A stretch of 23,128 bases of DNA from Bacteroidia bacterium (GTDB taxonomy: Bacteria > Bacteroidota > Bacteroidia > Bacteroidales > GCA-2748055): assembly GCA_030596245.1 (NCBI GenBank), contig JAUVKN010000017.1, positions 1-23,128 on the forward strand, given 5' to 3'. The position numbers and the translations under genes are program-made. The notes under the pieces were generated by a model. That model was not told the origin of the DNA. It made no database searches and worked only from the letters and a program-made list of their open reading frames with translations. Each line of letters starts with the position of its first letter. Position 1 is the stretch's first letter. Below, piece by piece: positions 16,610 to 23,128 of the stretch.

Positions 16610-17130
16610 TCCTTGAAATTTCTGCCATAGCCGTTATAATCCAATCCGTACCCAAGTATAAAGTCATTTGGTATCTCCATACCCACATAATCCAGCTTTA
16701 CCTCCTTCACAGTGGCTTCTGGCTTGTGCAGAAATGTGGCCACCCGGATCTCCTTGGGCTGGTAACCCGATAACTGCCTGATAATGGTTTCCAGGGTAAC
16801 CCCGGTATCTACGATATCCTCCAGTACCACCACCACCCGGTCCTTCAGATCCCTGTTAATCCCGATCAGTTGCATAACGGTTCCAGTTGATTTGGTCCCG
16901 CTGTAAGATGCCAGTTTCAGGAATGTAATCTGGCAGGGGAAGGTGAGTTGCTTGTAAAGGTCACTGGCAAACATAAACGCTCCGTTCAGGATACCGAGGA
17001 AAATAGGATCTTTGTCAGCAAGGTCCCTGTTCATCTCTTCCGCTATGCGGGTAACCTCTTTCTGAATTCGGGCCTCTGAAATAAATGGTTCAAAATGTTT
17101 GTCATGAACCTGTACAATCTCGTTCTGCAT
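16588..17130 (-). CDS. hpt: Hypoxanthine phosphoribosyltransferase
   Basis: Salvages hypoxanthine (and probably guanine) by transfer of phosphoribose from PRPP, giving IMP/GMP. It has 180 residues, the usual length. The PRPP loop is VVLEDIVDTGVT (101-112). The flexible-loop Ser-Tyr is in LKLASYSGTKSTG (71-83), and GILNGAFMFASDL (47-59) is the normal first beta-turn region. Base-recognition residues are in KLDYVGMEIPNDFILGYGLD. It is probably the first gene of the minus-strand operon leading to adk and obg, and is divergent from purE, the other purine gene here. The ATG at 17130 is the only suitable start. Confidence 0.95.
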   Translation of the reverse strand: MQNEIVQVHDKHFEPFISEARIQKEVTRIAEEMNRDLADKDPIFLGILNGAFMFASDLYKQLTFPCQITFLKLASYSGTKSTGTVMQLIGINRDLKDRVVVVLEDIVDTGVTLETIIRQLSGYQPKEIRVATFLHKPEATVKEVKLDYVGMEIPNDFILGYGLDYNGYGRNFKEIYQLVD

Positions 17131-17183
17131 ATGGAATATTTTTCCTTAAAATAGTGAATGATCAACAAGAAAAAAAATAATTG

Positions 17184-17191
17184 TAATTTCG
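17184..17191 (+). promoter_or_regulatory. Possible -7 element of purE
   Basis: TAATTTCG is one base from the Bacteroidota -7 consensus TAnnTTTG and lies 34 bases before the purE ATG. No TTG is found at the -33 spacing. A similar TATTTTCG lies ahead of plsC at 5387-5394. Confidence 0.3.
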
Positions 17192-17207
17192 TTGGCTGAT
17201 ATACCAT

Positions 17208-17215
17208 CAAAAATA
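17208..17215 (-). promoter_or_regulatory. Putative hpt promoter -7 box
   Basis: On the minus strand the sequence is TATTTTTG, an exact match to TAnnTTTG, with a TTTG 18 bases further upstream acting as the -33 element (inside the start of purE). It would give an hpt leader of about 70 bases. It faces the possible purE promoter, so the two promoters overlap in a 95-base gap. Confidence 0.45.
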
Positions 17216-17225
17216 CCATTAACAT

Positions 17226-17738
17226 ATGAATCCCAAAGTGAGTATTATCATGGGAAGCACGTCTGACCTTCCCATCATGGAACAAACAGCTAAACTGCTG
17301 GATGAATTTGAAATTCCTTTCGAGATCAACGCTCTTTCGGCCCACAGGACTCCGGATAAGGCCATGGAGTTTGCAAGAAACGCTGCAGGCAGGGGCATCA
17401 GGGTAATCATTGCCGGTGCCGGTGGAGCTGCCCACCTTCCCGGTGTTGTTGCTGCTCTTACCCCACTACCGGTAATCGGGGTCCCCATAAAGGCCTCCAT
17501 CTCCATCGACGGATGGGATTCAATCCTGAGCATCCTGCAGATGCCACCCGGAATACCGGTTGCCACCGTGGGATTGGATGGAGCCAGAAATGCAGGTATA
17601 CTGGCAGCCCAGATACTTGGCACAGGAGACCCTGCGATTATGGGTAAGATGATACAATTCAAAGAGAGCCTGGCCACTAAAATTGTGAAAGCCAATGAGA
17701 TGTTGAAAGAGATAGAATTTAAGTACAAAACCAATTGA
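17226..17738 (+). CDS. purE: N5-carboxyaminoimidazole ribonucleotide mutase (class I PurE)
   Basis: Converts N5-CAIR to CAIR in de novo purine synthesis. It has 170 residues, typical for class I PurE. Active-site motifs: GSTSDLP (10-16), SAHRTP (38-43), GAGGAAHLPG (64-73) and DSILSILQMP. It is divergent from hpt, so the salvage and de novo purine genes share an intergenic region. No purK lies next to it in this window. A perfect intrinsic terminator begins 34 bases after its stop, but inside the next reading frame, so purE is probably mostly transcribed alone with some read-through. Confidence 0.96.
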   Translation: MNPKVSIIMGSTSDLPIMEQTAKLLDEFEIPFEINALSAHRTPDKAMEFARNAAGRGIRVIIAGAGGAAHLPGVVAALTPLPVIGVPIKASISIDGWDSILSILQMPPGIPVATVGLDGARNAGILAAQILGTGDPAIMGKMIQFKESLATKIVKANEMLKEIEFKYKTN

Positions 17739-17745
17739 GGATGCA

Positions 17746-18579
17746 ATGATATCTCCACAGAAGTGGATTTTGAAAAGACCGGGACTTGTGATCCCGGTCT
17801 TTTTTTTGTCCCTAATTTCGGTTTCGGGGCAAATTTACTGGCAGGAGGCTTCCGTGGCATCACTGGGAAACAGTTTCGTGACACGAAAGGGCCTTTGCAA
17901 TGCAAGACATAACCAGGCTGGTCTGGGATGGATCGACGTAAACAGCGTATCTCTTCAGCATTCCCGCCCGTTCATCGTAAAGGAATTGGGTATATCTTCC
18001 CTTAGTGCACAGATTCATGCTGGTGAAGGGGCATTTGGAACAACGCTTTCAACCTTTGGGATCACAGGATTAAGAGAAACCTCTGCATGGATCTCATATG
18101 GAATGAAACTGCATTCCGGGATCACTGCAGGTCTGGGAATTCATTTTTGGAGCTCAAGCATCCCAGACCAGATGCTGTACCACACTGGATTTAGTTTTGC
18201 CGCAGGGATGCAGGCAAAGGTTAATGATCAACTTTTCATAGGTGCCCATGTGTTACACCCTGCCGGATGGAATATCGAAAAACCTGGTAGGAGAAATGAG
18301 CAGATGATCATCTCTACCGGATTCTCCTATACCTTCTTTCAAACGATAACCTATTATTCAGATCTCCAGATCATGCCTGAAAACCATATACAAACTTGTC
18401 ATGGTATGGAGCTGAAACTTTCAGAACATATCGGATTTCTACTTGGGATGCATAACCGTCCATTTTCAATTTCCGGGGGAGTAGCAATAATTCATGCAAG
18501 CTGGACCCTTCATGCTGCATTTGAGTATATGATCGATTCCGGAAGTACACCATTCTCATCTGTCACCTATGCCTGGTAA
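17746..18579 (+). CDS. Outer-membrane beta-barrel-like exported protein
   Basis: A 277-residue protein with a signal peptide (basic MISPQKWILKRPG, hydrophobic VIPVFFLSLISVSG, cut near residue 28). The rest has repeated amphipathic strands with aromatic girdles and glycine turns, for example SLGNSFVTRKGLCNARHNQA near the N-terminus, the style of PorV/PorQ or UPF0164 barrel proteins, ending SSVTYAW. I cannot name the family firmly. Its ATG lies 7 bases after purE with GAGG just upstream, and its end overlaps the following gene by 11 bases. The signal-peptide codons contain a full intrinsic terminator (17773-17807). No later in-frame start would leave a workable signal peptide, so 17746 is kept. 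Probable partner of the following helix-hairpin-helix protein. Confidence 0.65.
   Translation: MISPQKWILKRPGLVIPVFFLSLISVSGQIYWQEASVASLGNSFVTRKGLCNARHNQAGLGWIDVNSVSLQHSRPFIVKELGISSLSAQIHAGEGAFGTTLSTFGITGLRETSAWISYGMKLHSGITAGLGIHFWSSSIPDQMLYHTGFSFAAGMQAKVNDQLFIGAHVLHPAGWNIEKPGRRNEQMIISTGFSYTFFQTITYYSDLQIMPENHIQTCHGMELKLSEHIGFLLGMHNRPFSISGGVAIIHASWTLHAAFEYMIDSGSTPFSSVTYAW
17773..17807 (+). terminator. Intrinsic terminator within signal-peptide codons, after purE
   Basis: A perfect stem: GACCGGGA (17777-17784), 7-base loop, TCCCGGTC (17792-17799), extended to 12 pairs by AAAA before it and the first T residues, and followed by eight T (17800-17807). This is a textbook Rho-independent terminator for purE. 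It lies in frame within codons 10-21 of the next gene, where the T-run encodes Phe-Phe-Leu of the signal peptide. Confidence 0.9.
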
Positions 18580-20590
18580 GTATCAAATACTGTTTTTCCT
18601 AATCACAGTTGTGATCCCCCGAATACTTTACCCCCAGCAACCTGCAGACCCCGGTCACCATGCAGAAGAACTCCTTTTCAGAGATGAATCAGCTGAGCTC
18701 CCCATTTCATTCTATGAATCACGCATGGACCTGATGAGTCATCCCATAAACCTGAATACGGCCACTACTGATCAGCTGGGTGAATCAGGACTGTTTACAC
18801 CATACCAGGTCCATCTGCTGATCAAATACAGGGAGGATTTCGGTGAACTATACTCCATTTATGAACTGGGAGAATTAACAGGATTCCGGAATCCCCGGCT
18901 CCGCAAAATTGCAGCCTATCTTACCGTGGAGACAGGAGTCGACTTCAAGCCGGAAAAAACCGGTCATCACATGATCCTGATCAACGTGAGCAGAACCCTT
19001 CCTGAAGCCATCGGGTATCAATCCCGGGAGGCAGGCCAGGAAGGCCCAGTCTACGCCGGATCACCTATCAAGACCAGTATGAGGATTAAAACCCATGTTG
19101 GGCGGAACCTGTCCATCGGCCTCTCCTATGAAAAAGATGCAGGTGAACAGTACTTTCGAGGAATGCAACCAGAGTTCCTCTCAGGTTATATTCGTTACCA
19201 TGGATACCGTTTTTTAAAGCAACTGGTACTGGGTAATTTTCAGCTTCATCATGGTCTCGGACTCGTAAATGGCACTGGATTTCTACATTCACCGGAAGGC
19301 CTTCAGATCAACCGAAATCCAATTTTGAAACTAAAGCCCTATGCATCCCTCAATGAGTACAGGTTTGAGCGGGGGATTGGATGCAGCATTGTTCTTAATA
19401 AGCTGACACTGCTGACGTGGTCATCTTATCAAAAACTGGACCTGTCAATGAGTGATAAGTTGAAAACCCCGGGAAATCCTGACTGGTTGGAATACCACCG
19501 AAAGACCGGTTTGCACAGGACTTTAAACGAAGTGGGAGGACGCTCTCTTGCATTCCGGTTTCACTCAGGAATGCAGGTGGTATTCAGGCATGAGAACCTG
19601 TCAGTCGGATCTATGTTCGGCCTGGAGGTCGCGGGATTAACCCGGAAGGGGATCGATAGTTTCAAAGTAAAAATGGAACCAAATCTCAATGGCATATTTA
19701 GTCTCCATGGCCAATGGCACAGGGAAAGGCTCGAGCTGTTTGGAGAATTTGCATCGGGGAAGTGGCCCTCCACAGCGATCCTGGCTGGATTAAGGTTTCA
19801 TTTTAATGATTTCATCCAGGGACTCTTAATGCTTCATCATTATGGGCCATCATACCGGGGATTCCTCCCCTCATCTTATGCCTCGGGAAGTAACATTAAA
19901 AATGAGCAAGGGATTGCAGCAGGATTGCATGCAGAGCCAGGTGTCTTGTTCACTGCTGACTTTTTAGTAGAGCTTTTCAACTATCCTAATCCCCGCTATC
20001 TTACCCGTGTTCCATCAACCGGCTACAGGTACAGCTGCACCTTCAATAATCCAGGGATTAAACATCTTCGGTGGAAGTTTCGGATTATAAAAAAAGTATG
20101 GCAAACTACGCCCGGAACCGATGACATCGGGCTTCGTTCAATTAAAAACTCAGAGGTAACACGGTTGGATCTTCGTTTCATATACGATCCGGAGTTGTTG
20201 CTGAAGTTGCAATCCAGATTGGTTGTCTCCCTACTTTCAGGGGAGAACAAACCGATCCCCGGATATGCCGCAGTTCAGCAATTGAGTATTCATCACCGGC
20301 CATACCTTAGTTGCACATTCCAATTTGCGGTCTTCAATGTGACAGACTGGGACAACAGGATATACCTTTATGAACCAGGTCTTTACTACAGCTTCAATTT
20401 CCCAGTCTATTATGGTACAGGACAAAAAGTCACTTCAGTGGTCTCTTTGAAAACAGGCAGGAGGATGACACTGGCCGTAAAAGCATCAATGATCACTTAC
20501 CATGACAGACGAGAAACAGGATCAGGAAACGATCTGATCCCAGATAATAAGAAGTTGGAGGTCGGGGTACAACTGCGATTGAGCCTCTAG
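18569..20590 (+). CDS. Exported protein with ComEA-like helix-hairpin-helix and beta-barrel-like C-terminal region
   Basis: A 673-residue protein. Residues 1-24 are a signal peptide (QILFFLITVVIPRILYPQQ). Residues about 57-116 carry ComEA-type helix-hairpin-helix sequence: PINLNTATTDQLGES, then LLIKYREDFGELYSIYEL, then LTGFRNPRLRKIAAYL. From about 135 the sequence is a long series of alternating hydrophobic, Tyr/Phe/Arg-rich strands ending LEVGVQLRLSL, like an outer-membrane barrel. Such fusions occur in Bacteroidota under the name helix-hairpin-helix domain protein, with no assigned role that I know. The helix-hairpin-helix domain would lie in the periplasm and could bind DNA or serve as a protein-contact module. 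Its ATG overlaps the previous gene by 11 bases, so the two are likely coupled. Its TAG shares a CTAG with the recJ stop on the other strand. Confidence 0.72.
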   Translation: MPGKYQILFFLITVVIPRILYPQQPADPGHHAEELLFRDESAELPISFYESRMDLMSHPINLNTATTDQLGESGLFTPYQVHLLIKYREDFGELYSIYELGELTGFRNPRLRKIAAYLTVETGVDFKPEKTGHHMILINVSRTLPEAIGYQSREAGQEGPVYAGSPIKTSMRIKTHVGRNLSIGLSYEKDAGEQYFRGMQPEFLSGYIRYHGYRFLKQLVLGNFQLHHGLGLVNGTGFLHSPEGLQINRNPILKLKPYASLNEYRFERGIGCSIVLNKLTLLTWSSYQKLDLSMSDKLKTPGNPDWLEYHRKTGLHRTLNEVGGRSLAFRFHSGMQVVFRHENLSVGSMFGLEVAGLTRKGIDSFKVKMEPNLNGIFSLHGQWHRERLELFGEFASGKWPSTAILAGLRFHFNDFIQGLLMLHHYGPSYRGFLPSSYASGSNIKNEQGIAAGLHAEPGVLFTADFLVELFNYPNPRYLTRVPSTGYRYSCTFNNPGIKHLRWKFRIIKKVWQTTPGTDDIGLRSIKNSEVTRLDLRFIYDPELLLKLQSRLVVSLLSGENKPIPGYAAVQQLSIHHRPYLSCTFQFAVFNVTDWDNRIYLYEPGLYYSFNFPVYYGTGQKVTSVVSLKTGRRMTLAVKASMITYHDRRETGSGNDLIPDNKKLEVGVQLRLSL

Positions 20591-22302
20591 TCAAATTTAA
20601 TACCCTGAACATGGATTTGGAGGCTTACCCTGCCCCTGAAATCATTTTCCATAAGCTGGTAGCATATATCAAACGGGGCGCCCTTATTGATCTTTTGAAA
20701 ATCCTGTCCCTGGTGAAAAGCTATGGCTGGAAATACTTTAAAGGGATTCTCTTCCTGGATAAGTGTAAGTTTCAAATGCTCTCCATTATTCCCTACGGTG
20801 CGGCCATATCCATTATCCACCACATTCTCCGACAAAAAGATTGGGCTGAGGTTTTCGGGACCGAAGGGTTGAAACTGTTTTAACACCCGAAAGAATTTAT
20901 CATTGATCTCCATCAACTGTAATTCCGTATCGATCTCCAGGACAGGGATCAGCAGTTCCGGGTCAATGTTTTCGCTGACAATCTTTTCAAAGCGATCTGT
21001 AAACTTCTGAATGTTTTTAATCTTCATGGTAAGTCCGGCAGCATACTTATGCCCACCAAAATTCTCAAGCAGATCACTGCAAGATTCAATGGCCTTATAA
21101 AGGTCAAATCCACTGACCGATCTGGCCGAACCGGTGGCAAAACCATTGGACCTGGTCAGGATTACTGTTGGCTTATAATAATGATCGAGCAACCTGGAGG
21201 CCACAATTCCGATCACTCCTTTGTGCCAGTCAGGGTTATATAGTACAGTAGAATTACGTTCCTGAAGCTTTTTGCTGGCGCGAATCATTTCAATGGCCTG
21301 CCGGGTAATTTCCATGTCGATGTTCCGCCGGTCCAGGTTGAAGTTGTTGATTTGTTTGCTGATGATAGCTGCATCTTTACTATTATCACACACCAGCAAA
21401 TCCACTGACTTCCTACCTGACTCCATCCTGCCAGCTGCATTGATCCGCGGACCAATTTTAAATATAATATCTTCGATATCAATCTGTTTACGATCGATAC
21501 CGGCAACCTCTTTGATAGCCCGTAAACCCAGGGACGGACTCTCATTCAGTTTCTTCAATCCATAATAGGCCATGATCCGGTTCTCTCCGGTGATGGGTAC
21601 TATATCTGAAGCAATACTCACTACAACCAGATCCAGGTAATCATAGATCCTCTCATCGGGTTGCCCGGTTGCTTTGCAGTATGCCTGAACCAGCTTGAGC
21701 CCCACTCCACATCCCGATAAATCTTTGTACGGATAATTACAGTCTGCCTGCTTGGGGTCCAATACTGCTATGGCATCAGGAACCTCCTCACCCGGATTAT
21801 GATGGTCGCAAATAATAAACTCTATGCCCTTTTTCCTGGCATAATCGATTTTATCAACAGCCTTAATGCCACAATCCAGTGCTATTACCAGGGTGATCCC
21901 ATGCTGGGCTGCATAATCAATCCCTTTCTCTGAAATACCATAACCCTCATCGTACCGGTCGGGGATGTAATAATCAATCTCTTTTAAATGGTCTTTAAAG
22001 AATTTGTAAACCAGCGCAACCGCCGTTGTACCATCCACATCGTAATCGCCATACACCAACACCTTTTCTCCCGATTCGATGGCTGCCATAATTCGGTGTA
22101 TAGCCACATCCATATCCTTCATCAGGAAAGGATCATGGAGATTGGAAAGGTCGGGCCGGAAAAAAATCTTGGCTTCTTCAAAGGTGGTGATCCCACGCTG
22201 GACCAGTAACTGAGCCAGTGGTCTGTCAATTCCCAGCTCTTTAGACAAAGAAGCGATTACAGCTTCATTGCCCGATGCTTTTAAGACCCAGTTTTTCTCC
22301 AT
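20587..22302 (-). CDS. recJ: Single-stranded-DNA-specific 5'-3' exonuclease RecJ
   Basis: Degrades 5' single strands in recombination and repair. DHH-family motifs: VYGDYDVDGTTA (83-94), ALDCGIKAVDK (141-151), CDHHNPGEE (165-173) with the DHH at 166-168, then GPRINAAGRMESG and the DHHA1 motif GSARSVSGFDLYKAI and FGGHKYAAGLTM. The C-terminal OB-like part is present. The frame extends to a TTG at 22326. I use the ATG at 22302 (MEKNWVLK), the usual family beginning, giving 571 residues. Its stop shares the sequence CTAG with the stop of the convergent upstream gene, so there is no intergenic DNA on that side. It is divergent from lysS across 95 bases. Confidence 0.95.
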   Translation of the reverse strand: MEKNWVLKASGNEAVIASLSKELGIDRPLAQLLVQRGITTFEEAKIFFRPDLSNLHDPFLMKDMDVAIHRIMAAIESGEKVLVYGDYDVDGTTAVALVYKFFKDHLKEIDYYIPDRYDEGYGISEKGIDYAAQHGITLVIALDCGIKAVDKIDYARKKGIEFIICDHHNPGEEVPDAIAVLDPKQADCNYPYKDLSGCGVGLKLVQAYCKATGQPDERIYDYLDLVVVSIASDIVPITGENRIMAYYGLKKLNESPSLGLRAIKEVAGIDRKQIDIEDIIFKIGPRINAAGRMESGRKSVDLLVCDNSKDAAIISKQINNFNLDRRNIDMEITRQAIEMIRASKKLQERNSTVLYNPDWHKGVIGIVASRLLDHYYKPTVILTRSNGFATGSARSVSGFDLYKAIESCSDLLENFGGHKYAAGLTMKIKNIQKFTDRFEKIVSENIDPELLIPVLEIDTELQLMEINDKFFRVLKQFQPFGPENLSPIFLSENVVDNGYGRTVGNNGEHLKLTLIQEENPFKVFPAIAFHQGQDFQKINKGAPFDICYQLMENDFRGRVSLQIHVQGIKFD

Positions 22303-22343
22303 GATTATTAGCAATTCGGCAGGCAACCTCCTCCCTCTTCCTG

Positions 22344-22351
22344 CAAAATTA
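22344..22351 (-). promoter_or_regulatory. Putative recJ -7 box
   Basis: On the minus strand, TAATTTTG is an exact match to the Bacteroidota -7 consensus TAnnTTTG, 41 bases before the recJ ATG. No clear -33 TTG is placed properly. It lies next to the lysS box on the other strand. Confidence 0.4.
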
Positions 22352-22366
22352 ACATAATCTTTTTTA

Positions 22367-22374
22367 TACCTTTG
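22367..22374 (+). promoter_or_regulatory. Putative lysS -7 box
   Basis: TACCTTTG matches TAnnTTTG exactly and lies 23 bases before the lysS ATG, giving a leader of roughly 15-20 bases. No convincing -33 TTG is seen. Confidence 0.45.
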
Positions 22375-22397
22375 TGCCCAGAATAATAATTTCCAAA

Positions 22398-23128
22398 ATG
22401 CACAATCCCGAACTCAGCGAACAGGAACAAATCAGAAGAAACTCCCTGGAAGAGATCAAAAAACTTGGTTTCAATCCCTATCCCCCTGAGACATTTGAAA
22501 TCAGTCATAAGGCATTGGAAGTTAAATCTGTGTTTGAGAAGGATGAAGCCGCATTAACGGATATCACCCTTGCCGGACGGATCATGAGCCGACGGATCAT
22601 GGGAAGTGCCTCCTTTGCCGGAATACAAGATTCCTCCGGGAAGATCCAGCTCTATTTTCGTCGTGACGACCTCTGTCCCGGGGAGGATAAGACCCTGTAC
22701 AATACGGTCTTTAAAAAATTGCTTGACATCGGGGACATTATTGGGATCAGGGGATTTGCATTCAGGACCCAGGTGGGTGAAATCTCGGTGCACGTAAAAG
22801 AATTGGTTATTCTCAGCAAATCCATCAAACCCCTTCCCATCGTAAAAGAAGCCGAAGGAAAAACGTTTGATGCAGTAACCGATCCTGAATACAGATACCG
22901 TCAGCGTTATGTGGATCTGATCGTAAACCCAGAGTCAAGGGAACTCTTCAGGAAAAGGACACAAGTCTATAACTCACTCCGGGAACTCTTTAATGAAAGG
23001 GGTTACCTTGAAGTGGAAACACCAATCCTTCAACCCATTCCCGGAGGAGCTGCGGCAAGGCCATTTATCACACACCACAACAGCCTGGATATTCCCCTCT
23101 ACCTGCGAATTGCCAATGAGCTCTACCT
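22398..23128 (+). CDS. lysS: Lysyl-tRNA synthetase, class II (5' part, cut by window edge)
   Basis: The first 243 codons are visible; the gene runs off the end. The N-terminal OB-fold anticodon-binding domain is at about 55-150 (RIMSRRIMGSASFAGIQDSS, then GKIQLYFRRDDL). The linker and start of the class II catalytic core have RYRQRYVDLIVNP at about 167-180. The motif-1 region follows at about 206-222 (VETPILQPIPGGAAARPF), then LRIANELY, the start of the conserved core. This PGGAAARPF form is the bacterial lysyl enzyme rather than aspartyl or asparaginyl. Charges tRNA-Lys with lysine. The ATG at 22398 gives MHNPELSEQEQIRRNSLEEI, the usual start. Divergent from recJ. Confidence 0.95.
   Translation, partial: MHNPELSEQEQIRRNSLEEIKKLGFNPYPPETFEISHKALEVKSVFEKDEAALTDITLAGRIMSRRIMGSASFAGIQDSSGKIQLYFRRDDLCPGEDKTLYNTVFKKLLDIGDIIGIRGFAFRTQVGEISVHVKELVILSKSIKPLPIVKEAEGKTFDAVTDPEYRYRQRYVDLIVNPESRELFRKRTQVYNSLRELFNERGYLEVETPILQPIPGGAAARPFITHHNSLDIPLYLRIANELY

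Noticed and set aside
17219..17905. Antisense 228-codon open frame opposite purE
   Set aside because: It mirrors purE and the terminator region; purE carries all its family motifs on the other strand.
18569..20590. Natural-competence locus
   Set aside because: Only helix-hairpin-helix sequence is shared with ComEA; no comEC, comF, pilus or dprA gene is in the window.

Overview
The window reads as chromosomal DNA of a Bacteroidota member, probably Bacteroidales-like. The evidence is an ECF sigma / FecR (DUF4974) / STN-TonB receptor / DUF4249 lipoprotein locus, a Bacteroidota-style ParE-ParC pair, promoter-like boxes matching the phylum's -7 consensus TAnnTTTG, few strong Shine-Dalgarno sites, and a secreted protein resembling the Bacteroidota SecDF periplasmic domain. 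Nearly all of it is gene-dense core chromosome. No rRNA, tRNA, CRISPR array, prophage or intact transposase was seen, and no gene-free stretch exceeds about 200 bases.

Layout. (1) 39-5212, minus strand: a cell-surface-signalling operon read in the order ECF sigma factor, FecR anti-sigma factor, TonB-dependent transducer, DUF4249 lipoprotein. The ligand cannot be told from sequence. (2) 5413-6662, plus: a PlsC acyltransferase, with an ATGA-coupled short protein that looks like an internally deleted Rossmann-type enzyme. (3) 6810-13243, plus: parE, parC (with a 10-copy Lys-rich pentapeptide repeat in its tail), aroK, an unknown small exported protein, and an exported protein carrying a SecD-like P1 head domain. 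(4) 13254-13357: a highly folded inverted-repeat element between two convergent genes, MITE-like or a two-way terminator. (5) 13360-17130, minus: hpt, adk, obg, a PAP2 phosphatase and a lipoate-protein ligase, apparently a housekeeping operon ending at the folded element. (6) 17226-20590, plus: purE, a small outer-membrane barrel protein and a ComEA-type helix-hairpin-helix protein with a barrel-like remainder. A perfect intrinsic terminator follows purE but lies inside the signal-peptide codons of the next gene. (7) 20587-22302, minus: recJ, convergent with the preceding gene and sharing a CTAG double stop. (8) 22398 to the edge, plus: the 5' part of lysS, divergent from recJ.

How the parts relate. 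parE-parC (chromosome decatenation), recJ (recombination and repair), obg (ribosome/GTPase control), adk-hpt-purE (purine metabolism), aroK (chorismate pathway), lysS (translation) and lplA (lipoylation) are housekeeping. The most unusual points are the terminator buried in a signal-peptide coding region at 17773-17807, the stand-alone secreted SecD-P1-like protein at 12596-13243, the cloverleaf-like repeat at 13254-13357, the apparently deleted protein at 6168-6662 and the ParC repeat tail. No single wholly new system is demonstrated. All assignments come from reading motifs by eye; no database search was made.
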